Positions 45,552-54,115 of a DNA stretch of 64,000 nt are shown here, in pieces. This DNA is from Oligoflexia bacterium. GTDB lineage: Bacteria > Bdellovibrionota > Bacteriovoracia > Bacteriovoracales > Bacteriovoracaceae. How positions within the stretch are numbered: the stretch's first letter is position 1; the number at the start of each line of letters is the position of its first letter. Under the pieces are notes generated by a model. It was not told the origin of the DNA, ran no database searches, and was given only the letters and a program-made list of their open reading frames with translations. Position numbers and translations under genes: made by a program. Where the stretch lies: positions 62,001 through 126,000 of the forward strand of contig JADGAN010000006.1 of NCBI GenBank assembly GCA_015231955.1. The letters are read 5' to 3'.

Positions 45552-46416
45552 AAGCATTCCTCCAAGTCGTCAGTGCAAACAAAAGGCAGATGATCACTGA
45601 GGTGATTACACCACTAGGCCATGGAGGAGAGAGGAGTAGTGTTGGCAGTCCAATGAGCAGGTGTAAGCAGATAAGGCCGGATACAGAAGTTTTAAGTGCC
45701 ACCAATTTTCGCCGTTGATACATCTCCATAATCATCGATACCTTCATGATTTTTCCGGCGAGGAGGAAAAAAGAGAGCGACCAAACAATGAGAGCAAAAA
45801 TCAGAATCACTTTATCGCCCCATTTTTTGATTGCGGCCAGTAGGGAGTGTGAACTCGTATTGGTATTGCTATTGCTATTTACATGCTCGCTTTTAAAATG
45901 GGCGGGAGTGTTTTTAAGAGGGGTAAATTCGACTTGATGATTTTGGTAGAGTCGTTCTAAATACTTTTTAATCAGCTCATAAGATGCAAGAGAGATCCCA
46001 GGATCTAAAAAAATTTTCATGCCATAATAGTTCCAAGTGGCAAGTTCTGAGGCCAAGGTGATGGAGGAGTCAGCAAGTGCTGCACTCTTTTTATCCAGTT
46101 CATTTAAACTTTGGGTAATTTTTGTTTGTAGTTTTTCAGCAGCTTCAACCTCGAGGCGATAGATTCCAGGAAGTGCCGCAATTTTTTTGTAATTGCTTTT
46201 AACCTCCTCTTCATTTAAGGAGCGAGTTTTCTCCACACTGATCAGCGTATAAAAATGGGGATAAAAAAGATCTTCACCGAAGTGATGCCAAAATTTTTTT
46301 TTTAAGTAGGGACCTTGGTAAAGCACAACTAGCAATAAGATGCTGGAGAGAAAAAATGCCAAACCTCGGAGTGGATGCTTGGAAGTGATTGTAAAAAAAT
46401 TTATGATGTAAAACAT
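45529..46416 (-). CDS. ftsX: Cell division protein FtsX
   Basis: A 295-residue membrane protein. TM1 lies near 17-34, a periplasmic loop follows to about 195, then three TM helices near 203-222, 246-262 and 266-285. This is the FtsX topology, though sequence is divergent. An Asn/Ser/Thr-rich stretch (NSNSNTNTSSHS near 180-191) precedes TM2. FtsX transmits FtsE ATP hydrolysis to EnvC and its amidase during septation. It overlaps ftsE by 16 bases and envC by 23. Confidence 0.75.
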   Translation of the reverse strand: MFYIINFFTITSKHPLRGLAFFLSSILLLVVLYQGPYLKKKFWHHFGEDLFYPHFYTLISVEKTRSLNEEEVKSNYKKIAALPGIYRLEVEAAEKLQTKITQSLNELDKKSAALADSSITLASELATWNYYGMKIFLDPGISLASYELIKKYLERLYQNHQVEFTPLKNTPAHFKSEHVNSNSNTNTSSHSLLAAIKKWGDKVILIFALIVWSLSFFLLAGKIMKVSMIMEMYQRRKLVALKTSVSGLICLHLLIGLPTLLLSPPWPSGVITSVIICLLFALTTWRNAYEYFDKI

Positions 46417-47255
46417 GAATATCCTGAGTAGGTAAGTTGACCATTATTAAGTTGTATAACCTTGCCACTAAGTTGTTTAATCAGTTCTTGGTTGTGAGAG
46501 GCCCAAATGATGGTCATTTCATTCCGATCGTTGTAGTTGCTTAAAACCTCATAGAGTTTTAGTCCACTTTCGCGATCAAGTGCGCTGGTGGGTTCATCGG
46601 CAAGCAAAATTTGCGGTTTGGTCAGGAGTGCACGAATAATCGCCACTTTTTGTTTCATCCCACCATTGGTATCGCCTACTTTATAGTGAAGGCGATCATA
46701 AAGGTCAAAAATTTTGGCCAGCGTTTTTAGCTCGGAGGAAAATTCGCTTGCCGAAGAGTAGAGGGCCGGGTCGTAAGCAAAGTGCAAATTTTCTTCAATG
46801 CTCCAGTTGTTAAGCAGTCGTAGGTCTTGAAAGATAAAAGAGATGTAGCGGTTTTTTTGATTGTTTAAGTGAGGGCCAATGATTTTTCCTCGAGTCGGAC
46901 GAATAATTCCGCCCAACACCTTTAATAATGTGCTCTTGCCTGCACCGGAGGGGCCGGTTAAGAAGATCTTCTCCTTCACTCCTATCTTTAAGTTAATGGA
47001 GCGCAGGGCAGCTATTTTTCCAAACTCCACTGAGAGCTCTTCAAGATTGTAGAGTAGTGTGCCCTTATCCAAAAAGGGTTTACTATGACTAGGGCCTTTA
47101 TAAACGGAGGTACTTGTCGTAAGTGGTGACTTGGGACGAGAGGTGGAGTTAAAGGAGGAGGAGATGGAGGAGGCCACACTGCTTGGCCTGGTGACTGATG
47201 ATGATGCGTTTTTTTTACTCTCTTTCTCTAATGTATAATGATTACGAAATGTCAC
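46401..47255 (-). CDS. ftsE: Cell division ATP-binding protein FtsE, with Ser-rich N-terminal tail
   Basis: A 284-residue ABC ATPase. The core starts near residue 66; Walker A GPSGAGKST is at 101-109, Q-loop FQD near 142-144, Walker B ILLADEP at 216-222 and the switch His in IIWASHNQE. The ABC signature is changed: NGGMKQK at 197-203 where LSGGEQQ is usual. Residues 1-65 are an extra Ser/Thr/Pro/Lys-rich tail. The start is a GTG at 47255 behind a perfect AGGAGG, so the tail is real. It works with FtsX. Confidence 0.88.
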   Translation of the reverse strand: MTFRNHYTLEKESKKNASSSVTRPSSVASSISSSFNSTSRPKSPLTTSTSVYKGPSHSKPFLDKGTLLYNLEELSVEFGKIAALRSINLKIGVKEKIFLTGPSGAGKSTLLKVLGGIIRPTRGKIIGPHLNNQKNRYISFIFQDLRLLNNWSIEENLHFAYDPALYSSASEFSSELKTLAKIFDLYDRLHYKVGDTNGGMKQKVAIIRALLTKPQILLADEPTSALDRESGLKLYEVLSNYNDRNEMTIIWASHNQELIKQLSGKVIQLNNGQLTYSGYSCFTS

Positions 47256-47366
47256 CCACCCCTCCTAGGTTTTGTAACGATCTATCCTTCTTTATTAATT
47301 TTAGCTAAAAAAAGTGCTAGCGAAAAATTTTTTTCACCGATTTATGAAAATAGCGAAAGGGGGAGT

Positions 47367-47618
47367 TTACTGGATCGATTTGTTTTTTTTCTTTTTACGA
47401 TTGTTTTTGGCGACGTAACTCATGATGGAGTCTAAAATGGTTTTGGCCTCTCTTCGTAAGTCATACTCATGTACAAAGCGGTAGAAATTTTCGATGTCGG
47501 AGGAGTGGCGAAAATTTCGTAGGCCCTTATTGGCCAAGGCCTCGCCAGTCAAGGGCTCCTCCACTTTTAGGGGAGAGATATTTAAGTTTGCTGCAGGGGT
47601 GGTGGTGGTTTCCTTCAT
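47367..47618 (-). CDS. Small hypothetical protein upstream of ftsE
   Basis: An 83-residue soluble protein of no known family. The middle (HSSDIENFYRFVHEYDLRRE, about 38-57) looks structured and helical, the first 25 residues are Thr-rich and polar, and the C-terminus is a Lys/Asn cluster (KNNRKKKKNKS). AAAAGGAATTTT precedes the ATG. It precedes ftsE on the same strand by 111 bases. Real gene likely; function unknown. Confidence 0.6.
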   Translation of the reverse strand: MKETTTTPAANLNISPLKVEEPLTGEALANKGLRNFRHSSDIENFYRFVHEYDLRREAKTILDSIMSYVAKNNRKKKKNKSIQ

Positions 47619-47728
47619 AAAATTCCTTTTAGTGTAGTGATCCTTTATAAATTTTCTTATAAACTTTCCTTAATAATGGCAAGTCCCTTCGCCCCTTCCT
47701 TTTAGAGGCGATTATATAACCAGAAGCT

Positions 47729-49333
47729 TTAGTGAGTCAACTTTCTGGCAAAGTTGTGGTTATTATCAATTAATTCATCAAGTCCATAAGCGCGAATCTT
47801 ATTATAGAGCGTTTTGGTGGTGATCCCCAGCTTTGTGGACGCCATGCTCTTATTGCTCTGGCATTTTTGTAGAGTCGCAAGAATAACAATACGCTCGACT
47901 AACTCGAGCGGTACCTCAAGCTTACTCTCCATAAAGATGCTCTCGAGATATTTTTCCAGCATGGGTTTAGTCATATTTTTAAGTTTACTACCGCTTGGTC
48001 TCTCCTCCTCACTATGAGAAGAAGTAAAGCGCACATACTCTGGTAGGTGCGTGGGTAAAATTTCACTCTCGAAAGACATGGTTTTTGCACACAAAATTAC
48101 CTGTTTTAGTTCACTAATGCCAGAAGGCCAAGAGTAATTTTTAATAAACTCTTGCGCCTTTTTTGAGAGGGATTTTTTCTCCCCTAAGAAATGTGCCGCA
48201 AGTTTTAGTGCATCCTCCCCACGATCCTTTAGACGGGGCAAAGAGAGATTCATTGTATGCAAAGAGAAGAAAAATTTTGTGCTTAAAGTCCCTGCAGACC
48301 TGGCGGCAAAGAGGGCATCCAGCTCTTGATTTAAAAGCGAGATAATCCTCACACTCTTCTTTGCTTCTCCAAGATGGTGGCCTACTAGCCACTCTTGCAT
48401 GGGAAAAGGCAGCTCTTCTACGTGCTCTAAGAGCAGCGTTCCCTCGTAGGCCGCGAGGTAGGCCTCGGCCAGAGGAGCAAAATCGTGGTGTTGCTGCAAA
48501 GGAAGCTCTTTAAGGGAGGAGCAATTAACGACGATGAGAGGGTGCTCGCTGGCAGATGTTGCTGCTGCACTAATAGCGTGGATATATTTTGCCAGTGTAT
48601 GCTTACCATCGCCTGCTCTTCCACAGAGGAGAAGGTTGCGATCACTGCTTGCTGCTATTTTTGCTTTGGTTAAGAGTTCTTGAAAAATTTTGGAATCACC
48701 GATTGGCAATTGCGAAGAGGGCGAATCCTCTCTTCTAAAGATAGCGCCATGGTGCTTGTGTCCCAGCTTTTTCGCCTCGGCAACTTTAATTTTATGAGTC
48801 AGTACGTCGTTTAAGTAACGAGCAGAAAGAATAATTTGCAAATTACTAAGAGGGACAGCAATTTCCGAGAGCAGGGAGAGAATAGCGGTAATATCGTTAT
48901 AATCAAAGGGGCATGCCTTGCTATTCTCATTTCGTTGCAAACAAAGCACCGCCAGTAAAATATTATTACTGATAATAGGAATAGAGAGTTCTGCAATAAC
49001 CTCTTTGGCATACAAGGCGGGTGTATAGAGAGGATCTCTTTTGAGGTTATTACTGTAGTAAGCGCGTTTGCTGCGTATCACTTGTGCTACGATACCATCT
49101 GGAGAGGTCACTTCACTTGCGTCACACTCGTGATTAAGAAGTGAAATGTTTTGATTATTAGGATGAACTTTATAAACGAAGAGTTGATCAACGGCCATCA
49201 TGCTCTGTAAATAGTTCGCGAGCTCTTGAAAAAAACGCTTTTCATCAAGTGTTCCCAGGAGGGTGGTGGTGAGGGAACTTATATTGAGGGCCTGGTAGCG
49301 GACATTTACAGGAACGAGGTGGTGACTATTCAT
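47729..49333 (-). CDS. GAF and AAA+ domain regulator, degenerate sigma-54 activator-like
   Basis: A 534-residue regulator. A GAF-like sensor occupies about 20-170, an AAA+ domain about 205-440 and a Fis-type HTH the C-terminus (residues 495-525, SMASTKLGITTKTLYNKIRAYG). Key AAA+ features are weakened: Walker A reads GRAGDGKH at 238-245, the GAFTGA loop that contacts sigma-54 is absent, and Walker B reads LLLEHVEEL instead of LFLDEI. R-finger candidates Arg367 and Arg371 remain. It may bind DNA without driving sigma-54 transcription. A strong sigma-70-type promoter precedes it. Confidence 0.8.
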   Translation of the reverse strand: MNSHHLVPVNVRYQALNISSLTTTLLGTLDEKRFFQELANYLQSMMAVDQLFVYKVHPNNQNISLLNHECDASEVTSPDGIVAQVIRSKRAYYSNNLKRDPLYTPALYAKEVIAELSIPIISNNILLAVLCLQRNENSKACPFDYNDITAILSLLSEIAVPLSNLQIILSARYLNDVLTHKIKVAEAKKLGHKHHGAIFRREDSPSSQLPIGDSKIFQELLTKAKIAASSDRNLLLCGRAGDGKHTLAKYIHAISAAATSASEHPLIVVNCSSLKELPLQQHHDFAPLAEAYLAAYEGTLLLEHVEELPFPMQEWLVGHHLGEAKKSVRIISLLNQELDALFAARSAGTLSTKFFFSLHTMNLSLPRLKDRGEDALKLAAHFLGEKKSLSKKAQEFIKNYSWPSGISELKQVILCAKTMSFESEILPTHLPEYVRFTSSHSEEERPSGSKLKNMTKPMLEKYLESIFMESKLEVPLELVERIVILATLQKCQSNKSMASTKLGITTKTLYNKIRAYGLDELIDNNHNFARKLTH

Positions 49334-49398
49334 GAGTGATACTCCTAATCTTTTTTTGTTTTGCTTTGTTTCCTTCTAAAACAAATTTGATGCGTTAT

Positions 49399-49427
49399 AT
49401 TATAGCAGTGTAAAGAAAATTTTACAA
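49399..49427 (-). promoter_or_regulatory. Sigma-70-type promoter for the GAF-AAA+ regulator
   Basis: On the minus strand TTGTAA (49427-49422) is separated by 17 bases from a perfect TATAAT (49404-49399), followed about 65 bases later by the start codon at 49333. The -35 matches 4 of 6 consensus bases. Confidence 0.6.
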
Positions 49428-49498
49428 TAGATTTTTTCGCAGTGTATAAAATGTGTACGGCCGTAAAATTTTTTTTGAGAGGGAAAATGTGATTTTCG

Positions 49499-51007
49499 TT
49501 AGTTGGACCAAACGGGGGAGGTGCAATTGCCTAGGTCTCCTGTGATCGCTCCGAAGATTTCTCCATCGCGAGTCATGATGTACAGGTTGTTGACACTAGA
49601 ATATTTGGAGAGAACTCGCTTGGAACTAAAGACAATGAACTCTCCGTCATTGGAAAAATAGGGATTTTCATTGGAGCCGAAATTTTTTGTGAGACGATGA
49701 ATTTCATTGCCAGTAACATCGATGCGATAAATACTGAAACTGCCATCAATCCAAGAGGAGAAGACGATCTCTTTGTTGCTGGGAGAGATGCGAGGAGTGC
49801 CGTGAATCTCTCCCACATAACTGAGACGACGTACCTCTTTTTCTTTGCCGCTAGGATCGAGCATAAAGATGGCGGCATTGCCATGTCTTCCAGACACAAA
49901 CACCATCGATTTTCCATCGGGAGCAAAGAAGGGATCAACATCAACACTAGGGTGATTCGTAAGTGGACGAAGATCTTTTGTCTTTAAATTTAACATATGG
50001 ATTTCAGCATTGCCTTTATGAGTGAGTGTAAGCGCAACATAATTTTCATCGATAAAAAAGACTGCACCGGAATTGATTCCCTCAAGCGAAGAGATCAGTG
50101 TTTGTTTGCGTGTTTGCAGGTCGAGGCGGTAGAGTTCTACATTACGCTTTTTTCCTCGCTCCTCTTTGATAAGGCTGTAGAGAAGGTATTGATTGTTTTT
50201 GGAGATCGCAGGTGAAATGACAATCCCACGATGATTAGTGAGCTTGGTTATGTTTTGCCCATCAAAGTCCATCACATAGATCTCTTTGATGATCACTCTT
50301 CTGCTATAATCGCTACTGCGATCAGAGACAAAAAAGATTTTGCTTTTAAAGATGGCCTCTCGGCCTTTCATTTTAAAAAAAATGTTACTGGCCACTTGGT
50401 GGGCGCTACTACGAGTCGATTCTGCACCGTAACTGATATCTTCTTTATGGATGATGCTGCCTTTGCGAATATCGTAGGCAATGATGGTGCTGTGAACGTT
50501 GCTAGCTCCTTTCCCTTTTCCTGCAGCTGGGCCTGCATCTGGAGCGGTGACAATAGTAACCAGGTAATCGATCTTATTTTCTTGCCAGTAACTATAAGCA
50601 GGCGAGGAGGTTGCCATCAGATCAGCAGCACTGCTTGGAAGTGATCCCGCTTGTGTGCTGGCATTTTGATAATTTTTCGCATCGGTGACCAAGAAGAGAT
50701 GACGGTAAAAAGCGAAGTCGTTTTCGAGGATGCCAATAAAGGAGTTTGCGGACTCTTGCTGTTTTTCTTGAAGTGTGCCTTTGGGTGGCAGTTGAACAAA
50801 CAGCAACTTCTCTTTATCGAGAACCGCCTCGCCTACAGGGACGATATTCATCGTCTTCTCTTTTTCTTTAGGTGCTTCTACGGTTGCGCTGGTTGTGGCC
50901 GCTGAAGTGGTGGTCGCTGTTTTAGAAATTGCACGGGCCCACGACTGTGAAGAGAGGCAGATGCACATAAGAGCTACAAGCGTAAATTTAAAAGTATGTT
51001 TTTTCAT
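49499..51007 (-). CDS. tolB: Tol-Pal system beta-propeller protein TolB
   Basis: A 502-residue periplasmic protein. A signal peptide ends near residue 24, an extra Ala/Thr-rich segment (27-50) follows, then the N-terminal TolB domain to about 215, and a six-bladed propeller with blades marked by repeats such as SPAISKNNQYLLYS, DPFFAPDGKSMVFVSG and NPYFSNDGEFIVFSSK. TolB links the inner-membrane TolQRA to Pal. No pal or cpoB gene follows; downstream lies the GAF-AAA+ regulator. It starts 31 bases after the TolA-like gene. Confidence 0.9.
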   Translation of the reverse strand: MKKHTFKFTLVALMCICLSSQSWARAISKTATTTSAATTSATVEAPKEKEKTMNIVPVGEAVLDKEKLLFVQLPPKGTLQEKQQESANSFIGILENDFAFYRHLFLVTDAKNYQNASTQAGSLPSSAADLMATSSPAYSYWQENKIDYLVTIVTAPDAGPAAGKGKGASNVHSTIIAYDIRKGSIIHKEDISYGAESTRSSAHQVASNIFFKMKGREAIFKSKIFFVSDRSSDYSRRVIIKEIYVMDFDGQNITKLTNHRGIVISPAISKNNQYLLYSLIKEERGKKRNVELYRLDLQTRKQTLISSLEGINSGAVFFIDENYVALTLTHKGNAEIHMLNLKTKDLRPLTNHPSVDVDPFFAPDGKSMVFVSGRHGNAAIFMLDPSGKEKEVRRLSYVGEIHGTPRISPSNKEIVFSSWIDGSFSIYRIDVTGNEIHRLTKNFGSNENPYFSNDGEFIVFSSKRVLSKYSSVNNLYIMTRDGEIFGAITGDLGNCTSPVWSN

Positions 51008-51038
51008 ATGAAGATGATCCTATTAAAAGGGTTACGTA

Positions 51039-51809
51039 TTACATGGGAAAACCTAAAACTATTGATCCTTGTCGGGCCAAATCACGAATCTCTGGTGGGG
51101 GAGGAGCAAAGGGCGCTGCCTGTCGAATAGTCTCTTCCGCTTTTTGATTAAACTCTGAAGCCACGCTTCCTTCAAGGATGCGCAGGTTTAAGAGCTCTCC
51201 TTCTCTAGAGATGAAGATTTGGATACGACACTTTAAGCTTTGATTTAAAAGATGAGAGGGGAGCTTCCAATAACTTCGAACCTTTTCCGCTAGGCCTGCA
51301 CTGTAGGTGAGGAGTAGAGTCTCCTCTTGCGAATCGGTGGTGGCGCCTTTATCGAGGTTACTGCCTTTGCTGAGCTTATTGCCTTCGATGATAAGCTTTT
51401 TTAAATCATCGAGGCCACTCTGGGTTTTTTTATCGAGGGAAGCGCGCTTTTTCTTCTCTTCTTCGGCAAGCTTCTTTTGATTTTGTTCAAAGAAGTATTT
51501 ATCGAGTTCCTTTTCACTCTTTTCTCGTTCTTTATTATCATCTTTTTCTGCCTCTTTAGGGGCCTCTGCTAGCTTTTTCTCCTCTTCTACTGCTTTAGGT
51601 GCAGGGGCCTTAGTCATCGCCTTTAACTCGAGAAGTGTCTCTTTAGGAAGTGAGACCACATCGACACGAAGGGAAGACTCTAGCATTTTTAAGTTGCTAA
51701 GAGTGCGCTCCTCTTGCCAAAGCCACCATCCCCAGGAGATCGCGTAACAGAAGGCGATAAGTAGTGCATGTAATAGGAGGGATTGAAAAAGATATTTTAA
51801 CATAAGCAA
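51039..51809 (-). CDS. tolA: TolA/TonB-type energy transducer
   Basis: A 256-residue protein. One N-terminal TM (about 5-30), then a long Lys/Glu/Ala-rich spacer (60-150) as in TolA, and a C-terminal TonB/TolA domain from about 170: YWKLPSHLLNQSLKC near 182-196 and ILEGSVASEFNQKAEETIRQAAPF. It would couple the TolQR proton motive force to TolB/Pal. Position between tolR and tolB favours TolA over TonB. The start is uncertain: a TTG at 51809 (AGAGGA eight bases upstream) or ATG at 51803. Confidence 0.82.
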   Translation of the reverse strand: MLMLKYLFQSLLLHALLIAFCYAISWGWWLWQEERTLSNLKMLESSLRVDVVSLPKETLLELKAMTKAPAPKAVEEEKKLAEAPKEAEKDDNKEREKSEKELDKYFFEQNQKKLAEEEKKKRASLDKKTQSGLDDLKKLIIEGNKLSKGSNLDKGATTDSQEETLLLTYSAGLAEKVRSYWKLPSHLLNQSLKCRIQIFISREGELLNLRILEGSVASEFNQKAEETIRQAAPFAPPPPEIRDLARQGSIVLGFPM

Positions 51810-51822
51810 ACTTCTATTCCTC

Positions 51823-52257
51823 TTATTCCTCTATTTCCGTCACCAAGGAGATATTGCTGATCCCATTTTGCTTTAAGAAGGACATTAATTTGGCCACTTG
51901 CCCATAGGGAAGTTTGGCGTGTGCACGCAAAAAGATGACATCAGTACGATAAGCAGTAAAGTCGCTCTTGATTTGTGGGATCAACTCATTTAAGAGATAC
52001 TTCTCTTTGCCAATATAGTATTCGCCGCTAAGGGAGACGGAGAGGATGACTTGATTGGAGGTTAAGCGGATGTTGTTCACTTTTTTGGTCTTTGGCAGCT
52101 CCAGCTTTATCCCATTATACATCAAGGGAGCTGTCAACATAAAGATCACCAGCAAAACTAAAACCACATCCACAAACGGGGTGACGTTGATATCGGAGAT
52201 ACTGCGACTCCGCCGCCTTGTCATTGATGAGCTGCCTGATTTAAGATCGAAACCCAT
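51823..52257 (-). CDS. tolR: TolR/ExbD family proton-channel protein
   Basis: A 144-residue protein with one TM at about 27-47. The channel Asp is in TPFVDVVLVLLVIFM (Asp29), the residue needed for proton flow. A periplasmic domain follows. It works with TolQ. It lies 13 bases upstream of tolA and 26 after tolQ. Confidence 0.9.
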   Translation of the reverse strand: MGFDLKSGSSSMTRRRSRSISDINVTPFVDVVLVLLVIFMLTAPLMYNGIKLELPKTKKVNNIRLTSNQVILSVSLSGEYYIGKEKYLLNELIPQIKSDFTAYRTDVIFLRAHAKLPYGQVAKLMSFLKQNGISNISLVTEIEE

Positions 52258-52283
52258 GATCTAGTCCTGTTGTTGTTTTTGTT

Positions 52284-52994
52284 TTAATGGTGCTGGCTTG
52301 GTTTAGCGATCAAGCGTTCAAGCATATTTAGAAAATCGTGAGCATAAGATTCAGTTTGGGAAATAAGTTTATCGCTTTGGTTATTAAAGTGGTTATAAAA
52401 AAAGACGGCAGGAATAGCGGCCGCAAGTCCAATAGCGGTTGCCACTAAGGCCTCGGCAATTCCTGGTGCTACAGCATCAAGACTGGTAATGCCAGAGCTT
52501 AATCCCACAAAAGCATCGATGATGCCCCAAACTGTTCCAAAAAGACCGATGAAGGGGGCAATGGAACCGATGCTTGCAAGTGTAGAGAGGGAGGCGTCGA
52601 TTTTGTCGCTGGTTTCACTGAGGGCGCGTTTAATTGCTCGTTCAATCGAGGTTAGGCCATAGTTAGTGAAATGCTCTTGTAAAACCTCTTTGCCAACATT
52701 TTTTCCCAGTCCATCACGAATCTTTAAAAACTCTTCGTGCCCTTTTTGAAAGACAGACATGGATGGGGAATAGGGAAGCTCTTTGCACTTCAAGTAGATG
52801 TCATTGAGGTTGACGCTACTGCGATAAAAAACCAGGAACTCCAGATCACGAGCATGGAGTTGGTTTAACTCTTTTCGTTTTTTAAAGATGAGTGCCCAGG
52901 AGTAGATGGAAGCGGAGATCAGAGTCAATAACACAATTTTAACCACAATACCCGAGCTTACGATAATCTGTAGAATATTAATTTTGCCTTCCAT
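52284..52994 (-). CDS. tolQ: TolQ/ExbB family proton-channel protein
   Basis: About 236 residues. TM1 is near 9-30; the two long TM segments later carry the channel: GSIAPFIGLFGTVWGI near 138-153 and ALVATAIGLAAAIPAVFFYNHF near 180-201. The ATG at 52994 has GAGGA nine bases upstream and overlaps the stop of the preceding gene as TAATG; a longer frame to 53156 inside that gene is not used. It forms the motor with TolR. Confidence 0.9.
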   Translation of the reverse strand: MEGKINILQIIVSSGIVVKIVLLTLISASIYSWALIFKKRKELNQLHARDLEFLVFYRSSVNLNDIYLKCKELPYSPSMSVFQKGHEEFLKIRDGLGKNVGKEVLQEHFTNYGLTSIERAIKRALSETSDKIDASLSTLASIGSIAPFIGLFGTVWGIIDAFVGLSSGITSLDAVAPGIAEALVATAIGLAAAIPAVFFYNHFNNQSDKLISQTESYAHDFLNMLERLIAKPSQHH

Positions 52995-54115
52995 TAAACA
53001 AAATCCTCTTCGTGCCTGCTCGCACGTATAAGTGGAGATAACTTGATGATTAGATAAATATAGGCGAATAACCAAAATAGTAAATAGGGGAGAGCATTTT
53101 TTTGTGGGAAAAATTGCTGAAGAATAAGCTTCATATCGGAAGTAAAGTGTGACCAAAGTTCATTACTGGGAAGAGATCCTTTATAGTTAAACAAGAGGGA
53201 GGGCGTGGTTGTGGCCGCAGGCAGAAGATTATCAAAATCGACAGAGAGTGTACTAGGAAGAATGGAGAAGTTCATGACCAAATCACAAGGAAGCACAATC
53301 AAGATAAGGTAAAGCGAGATCGCCATTTTTGAGGGCCTTGCTGCAAGATTTAGCAGGAGTGAGAGCGTGCAAAAGTGCATGGTGATCCAAAAATAGAAGT
53401 TGTCACCACGAGGATGGGGAACAATCATGGGGAGGGTGATGGCAAAGAGAAGAGTCGTGGTTAAGGTTGCAGCAAGCCTTAAGAGGAGAGTGCTTAAGGG
53501 GCATAGCTCTTTTATTTTACTTAAGATCCAAATGTCCGACCCATAAAAGATAAAGAGAGTGACAATATAGGAGATAACTTGCGATAAGGGAGACCTCTCC
53601 TCTAGGATGAGGGGAATCAAGTTTTTACTGCTACTGGCAAGGGGTGAGGTGAAGAGTGAGGGAGTGAAGAAGTCAAAGAGAGAGCGAGCGGTCAAATCAT
53701 GGGAAAACAGCAGCACAGAGGCCCAAGAGAAGAGCGAAAGATAGATGAAAAAGGCGAGGTACCCTGGGGTTAGGGCGTTGTCAATGCCTAGCAAGAAAGT
53801 TTTTCTCAGGCCGCGAGAGCGCAAATTGTGAGCATAAGGAAGATAGGTGAGAAGAAATTTTTTTGTTGTCATGGGAATGTGACTATAAGTGAGGATTCTT
53901 AAGTAATAGTAGATGCCAATAATCGACAATAGTTTGGATAATGAGATTATAAGCCACTCATTTTGATAGATCCACTCCCCACTATCCTTAATATTGCCAA
54001 AAATAAAGGTGGTAATCGAGGTGCTGATGGAGAGGAATAAAATGTGCAAAAAGACAATGGTGATACACACAAGGGCGTAATATTTTAAATTGTTAAGCAG
54101 CGAGTTTTCTTTCAT
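52994..54115 (-). CDS. Polytopic inner-membrane protein of unknown function in the Tol operon
   Basis: A 373-residue protein with about eight or nine hydrophobic segments (near 10-34, 52-72, 115-136, 180-200, 209-230, 242-258, 264-280, 343-362). I recognise no family. It shares one base with tolQ and overlaps the upstream gene by four bases, so it is translated in series with the Tol genes. A role linked to the Tol motor is inferred from that only. Confidence 0.65.
   Translation of the reverse strand: MKENSLLNNLKYYALVCITIVFLHILFLSISTSITTFIFGNIKDSGEWIYQNEWLIISLSKLLSIIGIYYYLRILTYSHIPMTTKKFLLTYLPYAHNLRSRGLRKTFLLGIDNALTPGYLAFFIYLSLFSWASVLLFSHDLTARSLFDFFTPSLFTSPLASSSKNLIPLILEERSPLSQVISYIVTLFIFYGSDIWILSKIKELCPLSTLLLRLAATLTTTLLFAITLPMIVPHPRGDNFYFWITMHFCTLSLLLNLAARPSKMAISLYLILIVLPCDLVMNFSILPSTLSVDFDNLLPAATTTPSLLFNYKGSLPSNELWSHFTSDMKLILQQFFPQKNALPYLLFWLFAYIYLIIKLSPLIRASRHEEDFV

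Noticed and set aside
53000-53156. Longer tolQ reading frame within the upstream polytopic gene
   Set aside because: The extension has no TolQ similarity, and the ATG at 52994 has GAGGA upstream and the usual TAATG coupling.
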